Source of the DNA: Hydractinia symbiolongicarpus
Taxonomy: Eukaryota > Cnidaria > Hydrozoa > Anthoathecata > Hydractiniidae
DNA length: 64,000 nt
NCBI RefSeq assembly: GCF_029227915.1
Contig: NC_079885.1
Location: 23,995,001-24,059,000 of the forward strand
Reading direction: 5' to 3'
Shown: positions 11,642 to 22,913 of the stretch, in pieces
Position numbering within the stretch: the stretch's first letter is position 1
How the letters are laid out: every line of letters begins with the position of its first letter
The notes under the pieces: model-generated
Seen by the model: only the letters and a program-made list of their open reading frames with translations
What the model was told of the DNA's origin: nothing
Databases searched by the model: none
Position numbers and translations under genes: made by a program

Positions 11642-14030
11642 GTTGTGAAAATATATTTTATGTTCTTCCACTTAAGAAAACATGCCACAGAAAAGGTCCT
11701 CCTGGACTAATCACAAATGTGTACAATATTTTTGATATGGTTGACCCTGGGCGCTTATTTAAGAGGGCGGGACATACTGCAGAGGCCGAGGATGGGAAGG
11801 TGTTTTCAAGGAAGTAAGTTTTGAGCAAAATATGCTAAACCCGACATTTTTACTGTCAGTTAATGTTGTTTCAACTTATTTTATACATTCCAATAGTAAG
11901 TTTGTCTTGCCAATTATTGTCATACCGTCTCTGCTTTAGAACAATTCATTCAACAACAACATAAACAAGAACCATCATGTTGAAAGAAAGTTGTGTCATT
12001 TCTTTTCCATGTCATGTGTTTTTCAGCCTCTAAGCGTCAAAAATGAAAAGTGTATTTTTGATCTCTTTCTTTCACTTTCAGCTTGGTAATAGTTAAATTT
12101 GCGACTCCTCGAAAATATTGTTCTGCGCTACTTCAGATATATTCATCAGGTATATACATTTCGTAAGGGACGTCTAACCAGAAGTATATGGCATCAAAAC
12201 TGTGATTTGACAATGCTAAACCATTCAGTGCCAGAATCGCTTTGAAGGGCCTCTTTTGTAAATGACTTTTAAAAGTTTTTTTTCTTTAAAGTGACCATAA
12301 AAATTGGTGGCTGGGTCCACGAGCGAAAAAAAATTGTGCTGCTCAATAAATTTTAAACGTGGTATATCAACTCCTATATCAGTAAAGCTTATGTATGTTC
12401 ACAATACATGGTAATAAAAATAACGTACCATTGCATCTATCTTCCTTAGTAAATTGTTCGCCGTGCTAATCCAATAAAACATTCAAAAGAAATTTAGTCA
12501 GTTTCATATGTTTAAAAAAACTTGAAGTTTTTTTGGAATTTTGTTCTGCGGTGCTGTTCGATTCTTCTTCTTTTGTTGTGGCGTATCTATATTGATGGTG
12601 AATACACCAACGATGCGCCTGGACTCAGCCGTTTTAAATTCCGAAATTCCGAATTAGGACCTTGAGCCGGGAAACGTGAAAACAAGCATTGTGCTGAAGC
12701 TGTTATCTGTCCTGCCGTTTTGTTGCTCTGCTGTTTGGCATTTGGTGTCAATCCTCTCTTCCTATATAGCTATATACAGGTCATTTCATTCAGTAGGTTA
12801 GTTTCTGGTTTTGTTTTTGTTCTTATTATTTATATGGCTGCCTAAATCAGTCCGAATACATTGTCCTGCAGGAATGGAAGTTTTTGCCTCTCTGAGCACT
12901 GACACGGGAGTTAGACTGAATTACTGAATTTCGCAAATTTTAGGTGGGGCTTGTGGTCTTTCTTGTTCCTGTCAGTCAGTTTACCCCAGACTGACCCATC
13001 GAAAATTGACTTTTCGAGGAATTTTCAATTCTAGAAGATCTCACAAATCAATTTTGAAAAATAACTGCGTAGTGCGTAACAAATATTATTGCCTATCTGA
13101 ATAGCAAAATATTTTATATTGTCTAGCTCAGCTAAGTAAAGAACAAAAACAAGGACCATAGCCCTGCCGCTGGAACCATTAACTCCTTGCCAGGCGTATA
13201 GATGGATTCCAGCATGAAGTCATTTGTTTACTTTTTAGTTGTAAGCTCTTTAGCTCAGGCATTTGTGTGACAGAAAAAATGATGCTAGGATTTGTTGAAG
13301 AGGTTTTTTCCTGTGGATTTTTTCTCACAGAAACACTGATGAGATTATAAACAATTATTAAGTGTAGATTGTTGCTATTTTATTTATTTGAATTCATCCA
13401 ACTTCCTAAGAATCCCTTCGTGGGATGGATAATTACTTTGCTTCACCTAGTGCCCCCATCTTTTTTCCTGCCACGCAAATGTTAAAGCTAAAAGAGATTA
13501 CCACTGAAAATGCAAACAATGGAATTGTTTATATATATCAGGCCTATCAATAAGGGCCAAGTGATCGCTTTGCACATGCAAAGATGCTCTCGACTCTCAG
13601 TACTGTGATAATAGTTGAGCCATCAACTGTTCTTCCAGTTCCACACAAAGGTTGGCTAGCTGAGCAAATTTAATTTCTGAACTTGATACTCTAAGTTTGT
13701 TTTTCTTTTAATGGAACTTATTTCAGTTTCAAATTTGAAAAAGGAATTTGAAACAAAATAATGCCTATAATTATATTGCCTGTTCCGCTTGTAAGTGCAG
13801 TTGTGTAGACTTGCATCATCCTCATCTCATTGGCATTCACCTCTGCACAAGTAAAGGATTGCATGGCTAGGTATCAACTGTAATCCGCAGTTAAGCCGGT
13901 TTTCCACTAGGCGGATTATTCCGTGCGGAGCGTTCAGCGCAGAGGATATTTTCCGTCTCGCAGAACGCATTTTATTTTTCCACTAAGCACGGCGCCATTA
14001 TGCAAACAACACCATGATGCAAACAACACC

Positions 14031-15312
14031 ATGAAGTTCAGTGGCCGATTAGTTCTTCTTAAAAAAGTTAAACTATTGAAATTGTTGGCATTAGAAAATA
14101 ATAGGAAATATAAAAAAAGATTCTGGATACGCCAAATTTACCAAGAACGAAAGCAGAAGGGGGAGTTTCATTTACTGATACAGGATTTGAAGCTATATGA
14201 TCATCAACTGTTTTTCCAATACTTTCGTATGTCTCCTTCTGATTTGGAAACGTTACTGTCTTGGGTAGCTCCCCTTGTTGTAAAGAAAGAAACAAGAATG
14301 CGAGAATCGATCAAACCAAGTGAAAGATTATGTGTTACTATGAGATACTTAGTTACTGGAGATGCACAAGTGACAATTGCCTCAAACTTTCGAATGAGCC
14401 CAACTGTTGTAGGAAGGATTATCCCTGAAACATGTAGGGCCATATGGGATGCTCTGTCTGACAAAAACTATCTTAAACCTCCAAACTCCCCAGAAGAATG
14501 GCAACATGTAGCCCAGGAATTTTATAAAAAATGGAACTTTCCAAATTGCTTGGGCAATCGATGGAAAGCATGTTGTGATGCAGGCCCCAGCAAGATCAGG
14601 TTCAGCATTCTTTAATTATAAAAAGCAACACAGTATTGTGCTTATGGCAGTGTGCAGTGCACTTTATAAATTTCTAATGGTAGATATTGGAGATACAGGA
14701 AGACAAAGTGATGGTAGTGTGTATGGGAACAGCAATCTTGGTTATAGCATTGAGAATAATCTACTTAATATTCCAAAAGCATCAAAACTACCACAGTCAA
14801 ATCGTGTGTTGCCTTTTACTTTCATAGGTGATGATGCTTTTGGGCTGAAACCTCACATGATGAAACCGTACCCACTTCAAAACTTGGCAAAAGAAAAGCG
14901 AGTATTCAACTATAGGCTCTCAAGAGCGCGGCGAGTAGTAGAAAATGTATTTGGAATTGCTGCAAGCCGCTTTCGAATTCTTCGCCGACCCATCATAAGT
15001 AAAGTTGACAAAGTTGTATTAATAACTAAAGCAGTGGTGGCATTACATAACTACTTAATGACTGTTTCCAATGCAAATAATACTTATAATTACTGCCCAG
15101 AAAACTATGTTGATAGAGGAAGCCAAAACAATATTATTCCAGGTGAATGGAGAAAAGACTCTAAAAGTATCAGTGGTATTCAGGACAGTTCAAACAATTA
15201 TTCAAAACAGGCAGCCTTAATTCGGGATGAATTTAAATGCTATTTCAACAATAAAGGAGCAGTAGAATGGCAGTGGGATATTGTCAATAGTACAGGACAA
15301 AATAAAAACTGA
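14031..15312 (+). pseudogene. HARBI1-like Harbinger transposase with an internal frameshift
   Basis: The 5' part (frame opening at 14031 with MKFSGRLVLLKK) carries the N-terminal helical region and the segment ...FYKKWNFPNCLG. The frame breaks at about 14552-14557 and the rest of the catalytic domain continues in the +1 frame to 15312. In the second frame the family motifs are clear: IDGKHV just after the break (first catalytic Asp), VDIGDTGRQSDG, GDDAFGL (second Asp) and VVENVFG (catalytic Glu), so the DDE triad is present but split across two frames. Codons of the two halves do not overlap usefully. A small unrecognised intron at the break is possible but unlikely, because the homologous region is uninterrupted apart from the missing bases. 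A longer upstream frame from 13923 reads through the TIR and is less likely to be the true start. Confidence 0.85.
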
Positions 15313-15406
15313 ATAATTTATGTCAACATGTATAGAAAATGTACATCCATACAAATACTGTAAAAAATGTTATGTTATATAAAAAATGTTAAAGAGAAAA
15401 TTAGTT

Positions 15407-16414
15407 TCATTCACATGCCTCATCAAACTCAATTTCAAACAACAGCTGCGAAATCTTAATTTTTGCCATTTTGTTCTTCTTGGCAGATAATTTTCTTAAA
15501 GTGGGCACTAGGCTACGGCAAAAAAGACTATCTTCACATTCCTCTTTATCACCAGCTTTTAATTCTTTCTCTATTGCATCCAACTCTTTCAAAATTCTAT
15601 TTCCTTCTGCATTCTCACTACGTTTTCTTTTCTCCCGCTTTGCCGTGACAGTAGCGCTGCCACTGTCCGTAATTTTGTTCAAAATCATAGGAGATTGTGG
15701 TGGTGTGAACAAATCTACATCAGGGGGTTGATCAACGCTTTCCTTTGATCACGTTTGTTCTGTATTTTCTTTACTCTGTATCCGTACATTGCTTTCAGTT
15801 GGGAAGTTCATAGGTGCTCTTTCATAAAGAAAGGACATCTGTTCAAAATAGTTACATTTTGGTAACGACGAAGCAGCTGCACCTGATTTTGTCATCCTTG
15901 TTCTTCTGTCGAGACATTTTTTCAGGTTGTCTTTTAAATATTTTAGTTGTTTTTGAAGGAATTCGCCTACAAATAATAAAAAGCCATATATATATACACG
16001 GTATATATTTAATATCAGATTCCAAAAATTATGTGATTTTACTTTCTTTCTGAAAATAAAAACAACAGCAAATATATATGTAGCTATGAGATAGTAGGGG
16101 TTTACTTACAATCTTTTTGAAATATTCTTGCCAATTCTTGCAATGCATTATTTTTGATGTTTCTGTCTTTGTAATCAGTGGAATAAGTGTTCCATAGACA
16201 TGGAAATTTCCGAACCTACAAATGTTTTAAAAATAGTTATTTGACTATGGCAAACAAAAAAACAGATAACCAAGTTTAGCTTTAGAAAAATAAACTAGCT
16301 AGCTAGCTAAGCTCTACTTACTTCCTCTATAAACAATTCTTTGTCAAATTCTGTAACTTGACTCTCTACTGGCGTGCATGACATCAAAATCTGACTAGAT
16401 TCTGCGAAAGACAT
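15407..16414 (-). pseudogene. MADF/Myb-like Harbinger partner protein with premature stop, 3 exons
   Basis: Exons 16414-16322, 16215-16110 and 15966-15407 join in phase at AG/GT sites. Exon 1 opens MSFAESSQIL and ends ELFIEE. Exon 2 holds the MADF core VRKFPCLWNTYSTDYKDRN. Exon 3 continues the domain and ends with a BESS-like helix (SLFCRSLVPTLRKLSAKKNK). In Harbinger elements this second protein binds DNA and helps import and recruit the transposase. Exon 3 has an in-frame TGA at 15751-15749, after which the frame stays open to 15407, so the stop looks like a single-base change in an otherwise intact gene. A truncated MADF-only protein could still be made. Confidence 0.75.
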
Positions 16415-17071
16415 CTTATTTCCCTTTTTCTTGTCACAATGGTTCACAATGATGCATTCACAGCTACTGCTTCGCTATTTCCTTTCAGCTTTCAGCTATT
16501 TTAAATTTTATGTAAAACACACGAAATCAAGCATTTTGATTGGCTCGCGGAATTTACAGTGGCGGAAAAGTCGAGTCCGGTTCAACTTTTAATTCCGCGC
16601 GTACCGGAACGCCTTTGGCAGAATTTTCACAAGAACAACAATGGCCGCTCCGCTCCACACGGAATAATCTGCCTAGTGGAAAACCCGCTTTACCACCTGT
16701 GAAGGGGCTTTGTTGATGACATCTTAGGCTACCAAATTTTTTTATCTGGGTCAGGAGTTAGTGGATTAGGTATAGGATCTATAGGTTGACTTAAGAGTGC
16801 ATTTTTCTGAGGAAAGTATAAACAATGGGATTTTAGAAGTAACAATATTACAATCGTCAACGTTGTAATCATTAGCAGCTGTTCATGATTTACATATAAA
16901 TATTTTTGTTCCACAAGTAATTATTGTTTGTCCCATTCAACATGATCTAGACTGTGTTCTGAAATCAAATTTCTCTGCACAAAGTCTGTCCATTTTCCCT
17001 TCTGACAAGCTGAAAAGTTATTGTTATAGTTTTAATAACAATTTTATTGCAACTTATAGGCAAGAAGAAGT

Positions 17072-18385
17072 ATGGTTTTGCAAGATGCTGTTTTCACCTT
17101 TCTTCAAGAATTAGTTGTCAAGTCTGGGATCGATAAGGACAAAATACTTGAATGTGTACAAGTTAAAAACTTTGCCTCTGGTGACATAGCTAGTAACCAT
17201 GACGCAGTTACAGTAAAACTAAAAGAAAATGTCCCAGATATCAATTTGTTTTTAAAGTTTTGCAAAGAAGGCTCAGTGCCAGAATTGTTCAATATTGAAA
17301 TTTCAACATTTGACAAGGAAGTGGAATTTTATGAAAGGATTTTACCGGCCCTATGTAAATTCGAAGCAGATAAAAAGAAAACTGTGAAGGGAAATGCATC
17401 TCTTGCTAATATGTTTTTCAAGTTCTATGGCAGTGGATATGTGAAAGAGAGCTTCTATGTTACACTAGAATGTTTTAGTCCAGATAGTTTTTATGTAACA
17501 GCTAAGCATGAATTTCACAGTCCAGAACAAATCAACTCTGTCTTGAAGTCATTAGCTGTGTTTCATTCAACATCCTACTGTATGAAACATCAGTGTAACA
17601 TCGACTTTTTAAAAGAATACCCTCTCCTTGCTGATAAATGTTTCAATCCAGGACATCATGAGGTGACTGGACCATACTTTGTGGGTACATTCAAACAAAA
17701 TATTTCGATAATGAAGGCTGTCCTTACAGAGATAAAAAATGGAAATTCCACTCTCCTCGAAAAAGGGTTCAGCCAGATAAACTTTACTGAAGACGCAATT
17801 GAACGACTGGAAAAATTGAGTGACATGATTATGTTTATTCTGCATAATACACTAGATTGTGATGATGAATTTAAAGTTGTTTGTCATGGTGATTTTCACA
17901 TGTGGAATATTGCTTTCCCTAAAAATCCCAATGGCCATCCTAGATTTTTTGACTTTCAAATTATTCGATTTTCATCTGCAATTACTGATGTTCATCAATA
18001 TCTATCACAAGTATCGACACCAACAATGCGTAAAGAACATCTTCAAGATTTTTTGCAGATATATTACAATGCATTTGTAAGTAGCTGTCAGCAGTTTGAT
18101 TTAAATGAAGATCTGATGTTTACGTTTGATAAGATGATGAAAGAGTACGAATACACAGCAGCGTGGGGTTTCTTGTATGGTTTTATATTCATCATGCCAA
18201 GATTTGTACAGAGTGATTTTTATGCAAGTCTAAAAGATGTTCACAACAGCCATGATATTGTGAAATTGCTGAATGAGAAGGGGAAACCAGATGTGTGGAA
18301 TGCAATTAATATTTACTCAGACTTTCTTTGTGAGGCAGGGCAACTGAAAACATTTGACTTAATGGAGAAACTATCATTTACTTGA
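17072..18385 (+). CDS. CHK/EcKinase-like (DUF1679-type) small-molecule kinase, single exon
   Basis: 437 residues in one open frame. It has the aminoglycoside-phosphotransferase-like fold signatures of the CHK kinase-like family: a beta-strand with the candidate ATP lysine (NLFLKFC), the acidic helix FDKEVEFYERILP, the catalytic loop VCHGDFHMWN (about residues 270-278, HGD plus Asn), and FFDFQ as the metal-binding Asp segment (DFG equivalent) followed by TDVHQYLSQ. Family members phosphorylate small molecules such as ecdysteroids in insects; the substrate here is unknown. No signal peptide or membrane segment is visible. The start at 17072 lies just after a likely splice acceptor (AACTTATAG at about 17051-17059), so a 5' non-coding exon is possible. 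An alternative reading as choline/ethanolamine kinase fits the overall pattern less well. Confidence 0.88.
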   Translation: MVLQDAVFTFLQELVVKSGIDKDKILECVQVKNFASGDIASNHDAVTVKLKENVPDINLFLKFCKEGSVPELFNIEISTFDKEVEFYERILPALCKFEADKKKTVKGNASLANMFFKFYGSGYVKESFYVTLECFSPDSFYVTAKHEFHSPEQINSVLKSLAVFHSTSYCMKHQCNIDFLKEYPLLADKCFNPGHHEVTGPYFVGTFKQNISIMKAVLTEIKNGNSTLLEKGFSQINFTEDAIERLEKLSDMIMFILHNTLDCDDEFKVVCHGDFHMWNIAFPKNPNGHPRFFDFQIIRFSSAITDVHQYLSQVSTPTMRKEHLQDFLQIYYNAFVSSCQQFDLNEDLMFTFDKMMKEYEYTAAWGFLYGFIFIMPRFVQSDFYASLKDVHNSHDIVKLLNEKGKPDVWNAINIYSDFLCEAGQLKTFDLMEKLSFT

Positions 18386-19381
18386 AGGTAGCCCATTAGC
18401 ACTTGAGAATATTTTTTTTTTTTGCAGCATGCAGGATTTTTAGGAAAGTTTATTATATCAATTATTCTAGGAGTATTATATTTGTTAGGATTTAGGCTTT
18501 TTATATGTCATTTTGATGTGTGTTTTATATTTCTAGGACTTTCTTACAACGGCATTTATATGCAACATATGACTGAATCAATTGTAATGTAAAAATTTTT
18601 ACTTTGACGGGAAAACTAACTGTAGGTTTACATATATTTTAATTTGTATTTGTCTTTCAAAAAATACTTCTATATTGCAGAAATCTTTGTTGTGCGATTT
18701 GTTCTGTACACTCAGCTTGTCAAATGCAATTAAACTCACCCCCACCGTGGTAATATAATTATTTGGTTAATTGTTAGACAAAATGCACAAAATACTGATG
18801 TGGGAAATATGTACCCCCAGGACCCCCAGTCTGCGTAATTTCTTTACTTCATGTTATTATGTGTGCCAAATTATGAAGGCCCACAAACCTGTGGATTTTT
18901 CGATTAGCTACCGACTAGTATCTAAAGATTGCCGAAGAATTTACCATTCCTGACAGCTTTACATCCTTGGTTTAAAATCATTTACACAATCGAGCCTAAG
19001 TGTTTGCAAAAATTTATTAGAAGTCTGTTCACATGGTCTATGTTGATTAAATGTTTAGCCCTCATTACAAGCTTTAAAAAAAGACTATCAGATTTTTTTA
19101 AATGCAAATAAAGTAAAATTACCTAAGTTTTTTTTACTGCAAAAAAAAATCACAATAAGGCCATTAAAATGATTTGTTTTTTGTCTGTAGGTGGGCAAAA
19201 AAGTTCCAATTACATGGCTTTTATAAAACATTCTTCACCATGTTTTTACATTTTCAGAAAGTTTATTGTTGTCCTTTTCGAGATAGTACTCTTTTCCTTT
19301 GTTTAGTGAATCAATTTTATTTTTTTAACTTCAACTAATGTTGCATTCCTTTTCACTTTAGCAAAAGTAATTTAAATAACA
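18386..19381. other. Intergenic stretch, nothing recognised
   Basis: AT-rich DNA between the CHK-like kinase and VPS25, holding the 3' flank of the first and the promoter side of the second. Open frames here are 60 codons or shorter and resemble no family. No repeats beyond homopolymer runs were seen. Confidence 0.5.
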
Positions 19382-19921
19382 ATGACATCTTTTGAATTTC
19401 CATGGCAGTACAGTTTCCCACCTTTTTATACGATCCAACCAAATTCTGATACCAGAGCAAAACAAATCGAAGCATGGAAAAATCTTTTATTGAGTTACTA
19501 CAAGCATCATAAACTTTATCGACTTGACATTGTGGAGGCGCAAACAGATGTGCTCTTTAATAACAAAGCAATTAACAGGAAACTATCTTTGGAAGGTATT
19601 ATACAAATTTTGAATTCTTTGGAAAAAACTGGCCATGTTGAATGGGATAATATTAAAGAAAAAAGACGTTGTTATTTAATGTGGCGAACACCGGACGAAT
19701 GGGCAGATATGATATATAATTGGGTTTCTGCAAATGGCATGACAGACACTGTGTGCACGTTGTTCGAACTGCATTCAGGGGACGATACAACAGGTGAAGA
19801 GTTTCATGCCATTGATATAAATGTTTTACGAAAATCGCTACAGGTGTTGGAACGTAGGGGTAAAGCACAAATATTTTCAGCTGAAAATCCACAAGAAGAA
19901 GGAGTTAAATTCTTTTCCTAA
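19382..19921 (+). CDS. VPS25: VPS25, ESCRT-II subunit, single exon
   Basis: 179 residues, against 176 in human, and colinear with the family throughout. ESCRT-II works on the cytosolic face of endosomes: two VPS25 copies bind VPS22 and VPS36 and recruit ESCRT-III (VPS20/CHMP6) during multivesicular-body sorting. The N-terminal segment PWQYSFPPFYTIQPNSDTR contains the PPF-type motif that docks onto VPS22/VPS36. Two winged-helix domains follow (about residues 1-100 and 101-179), with landmarks LFNNKAINRKLSLE, MWRTPDEWADMIYNWV and the C-terminal EEGVKFF. The frame is uninterrupted, unlike the heavily split DGAT1 and FBXO15 genes nearby. The start ATG is in AACAATGAC, with no upstream in-frame extension of note. 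Confidence 0.97.
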   Translation: MTSFEFPWQYSFPPFYTIQPNSDTRAKQIEAWKNLLLSYYKHHKLYRLDIVEAQTDVLFNNKAINRKLSLEGIIQILNSLEKTGHVEWDNIKEKRRCYLMWRTPDEWADMIYNWVSANGMTDTVCTLFELHSGDDTTGEEFHAIDINVLRKSLQVLERRGKAQIFSAENPQEEGVKFFS

Positions 19922-20003
19922 TTTCACTTCTTTTTTATTGATTTTTTGTAACATATTTTCTTTGTTATGTTTTGTTGTTATTGTGCCACTTCCTATCTGG
20001 ACA

Positions 20004-20009
20004 AATAAA
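20004..20009 (+). terminator. Probable VPS25 polyadenylation signal
   Basis: A canonical AATAAA lies 83 bases after the VPS25 stop codon, at a reasonable distance for a short 3' UTR. A second AATAAA-like motif occurs near 20649. No transcript evidence is available. Confidence 0.45.
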
Positions 20010-22913
20010 GCATGTTATCATTTGAATAAACCTTGGATAATTGATTGGAATTGTAAGGGGATTAAGTTTGAGCTGAATTTTTTATTTTATATATTTCGGA
20101 AAGCGAAGATTAGTTAAAATATTTGCGTTTTTAGGCAGAACTTAAAAGAAAACTTCAATACTATTTCTAAGTGATGGTTATATTGAAAACCCTGTCTGCA
20201 ATTGATTAATGTTTGTCATTCTGTGAAAAAAATCTGTCTTTATAACACATCAGTTTTTTTATAAAGCAAGCAGTTATGCTTCGCTTCAAACACTTGAACT
20301 ATCCTGATATAGTTATAATCTAGTGTTTTATTAGTGTTAACTTTTTAACTGGCAAAAATTTATTTTGAAATGCAGCCCATGTAGCATTAAATAATTTTTT
20401 TTTCTTATACAGTGAAGATTGATTATTGTACAGACAATTTTGTATAATTTTACCCTAGTTGTATTCCTTTATGTTGAAAAATTAGGGAGGTGTATATGTG
20501 TAAGGGGAGATTATATAGAAGTTCAGTATTTCATTTCTGTGTTTTTGTTTTCCAGATTGTATGTAAAGGATCCTTTATGTGGAAAATGTATTGTATTGTT
20601 TTGAATCGTGTTTCCAATGTATTTTTTACAATTCAAATATTTTTAAAATAAATTCACAATATTTGTTTTACAATATTTTTTTGTAAATGTTTTTCGTCAA
20701 GGTGTAATCGAGCATTCTCAGTAGCTGTGAAAAGTCAATTTCCTAATTAAGATTTGTATCCTAAACAAATTATGAAACCTTGACCAATTTTTTAGCAATT
20801 GTAGAGGAGTATAATTTCATTAATTTATTGATAATTCAAACTACTTGTTGAAGTTTCTATTTAAGTTTTCAGCCACTCTTTTAGATTTCTGGAATATGGT
20901 TGTACTCCATACTATAGGCCCATAGTTTGAAAATTGTTAGCATATAAAAATACTTACTGCATGCCAGGGGCAGTGTAATTTAACTTAGATTTAAAATTTA
21001 CAAAATAAATAAATGTTATTCTTGAAAATTTATTAAGAATTTGACAAGCAATTTTGTTAAGAAGGTGTTGTTAACTAATTTAGACTAATATTAATATAAA
21101 TTTTAGAAATAAAACCTTAACTATTTCTAACAGCAGATTAATAAAAAACTGTAAAAATTTAAATATACATAAATATAAATGAATATGGAAAACAAAGTCA
21201 AAAAATGTAATGCTGTGTTGACGAAACAAAAAAGGTAGGCTTTTTTATTTGAGTTATAATATTTTCTTACATATTGTAATGTTGCATTGTTATATTACAT
21301 GTAAGAAGTCTATCAAATAATTTAGGATATTCCTTCTTTATTAATTCAGACAAAAAAGTCTTACAGGAAAAATTTTTACAGGAAAAAGAAATTGCTGTTC
21401 CACAACATTAGAAACATTTGTAAGAAAAAAAATTTTGTAGTCCAGGACAAACAACAAAATCATTCCTTAAAGTATTCATTGGACAAAACTTACTTTTTTT
21501 TAAATATTATTCAGCAATATAATATTGATTCAATCATTCAAGCATAAATTTTTTTAGTTTTAAGCATAAATACTATGCTTGGTTAGTTAGAAAAAGATTT
21601 ACATGATTAAGGCTGAAATTTTGTTAAGTATCGATTGTGTATATGATACAACATCACATCTATCAACTCTAGGTAAGACAAAATTTCACCTGACAAAACT
21701 TGCATATCGTATTGTAGGAACATATCGAAACCAAAGGATGTGCTTAAGACTCCAGGCCAAACAAAGTCTTCACTTCATCGACAAATGTTGGCGCAAAGCA
21801 AAAGGTTACAGAGTGTCAGGTATCTATTTTAGTGGAAGTGCACTGAATTTTTGACGTAGAGACACTGTCATTTGACTAAGAGTATACAATTCGGAAGCCT
21901 AAGTGTAATATGTTGTTGATATTTTACAGAACAAACATAAATATAACATTTGTATTGATCTGACAATAGGAGTGTAATTTGATTTTTTTTAGTTATCTAA
22001 CTACACAGAAAATTTAAATAATATCGTTTCCAAGGGCAGAATAACTGGCCCATTTAAATAAGTGCCCCAGGTTACGCATACTTTAATAGTTAACAATAGT
22101 TTTTAATAAGCACCCAAGCAAAAGTAAAAGGAAGAAAGGCATACAGTAATCACACTGGGTGTGCCTGGATAACACCATGATTTACTGAGGGGACACGAAT
22201 TTTAACAATTTATCACCCTACTTGTTTAAGTGACCTGGGGAAGTGTGAAATATAGGCTCCCTGGGGTCAGAAATTTTAAATAAGCCCTCGGGGGTCAAAG
22301 ATTTTTAGTTCCCAAGACCTACTTTGAATTTTTGTACACAAACATTATTTAAATATTTTTTGTAGTAAAATTTTTCAGCTGGCAAAAACTTTCATCATTC
22401 ACCTTGTATTGGGGCTAGACCTCTCATATATATGTTCGATGTCATGACCTAAGAAGATGACAAATGGAAACAGAGCAAAGTCTCCTAGACATTCCTTCCC
22501 AATGGTGAACTTTCTTAAGTTAATAGTTCACTGCCAACTGGCTTTTTATGGTTCGAGATAAACACATTAGGTCAGGGCATCATTATGTTGTATATCGCAG
22601 AAGTTGCCGGTGGCATGCTTCGAAAATGCTTGTCACGGGCACAGTACAACATAAAGCAAAACTGTACAGTAGACTCAATTGTTAGAGTCTTTGCAGAACA
22701 TCTCTTCTCACAAAACTGAGGACAGGGCTGACGTATTGTCTGCTGTACCGTGTGGGAGAAAGAACTGCTGGATATTTTTTAATACGATATACAATTTTTT
22801 TGATTATTATTGGGAATCGAATGGCACAACGCTATTTTAGTAGCTTGAATGATTTTAGTTAGTGGTAATGGCCTAACTTACTGAAAATCGAGTGTTATTA
22901 TTCTTCAGTCGCA
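20010..22913. other. Intergenic stretch, nothing recognised
   Basis: About 2.9 kb of AT-rich DNA between VPS25 and FBXO15. Open frames are short (83 codons at most, at 21603-21854) and do not resemble known proteins. It presumably includes the FBXO15 promoter and possibly an upstream FBXO15 exon. Confidence 0.45.

Larger units (their letters stand above)
13894..16689. mobile_element. PIF/Harbinger DNA transposon, full length with TIRs and TSDs
   Basis: The left terminus begins AGCCGGTTTTCCACTAGGCG. The right terminus, read on the minus strand from 16689, begins AGCGGGTTTTCCACTAGGCA. The match extends about 39 bp with roughly four differences. Directly outside each end is TTA (13891-13893 and 16690-16692), the 3-bp TWA target duplication typical of this superfamily. 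The element carries the usual two genes in opposite orientation: a HARBI1-like DDE transposase on plus and a MADF/Myb-like DNA-binding protein on minus. Both are disrupted, so this copy cannot make its own proteins, but its ends could still be acted on by a relative. Confidence 0.93.
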
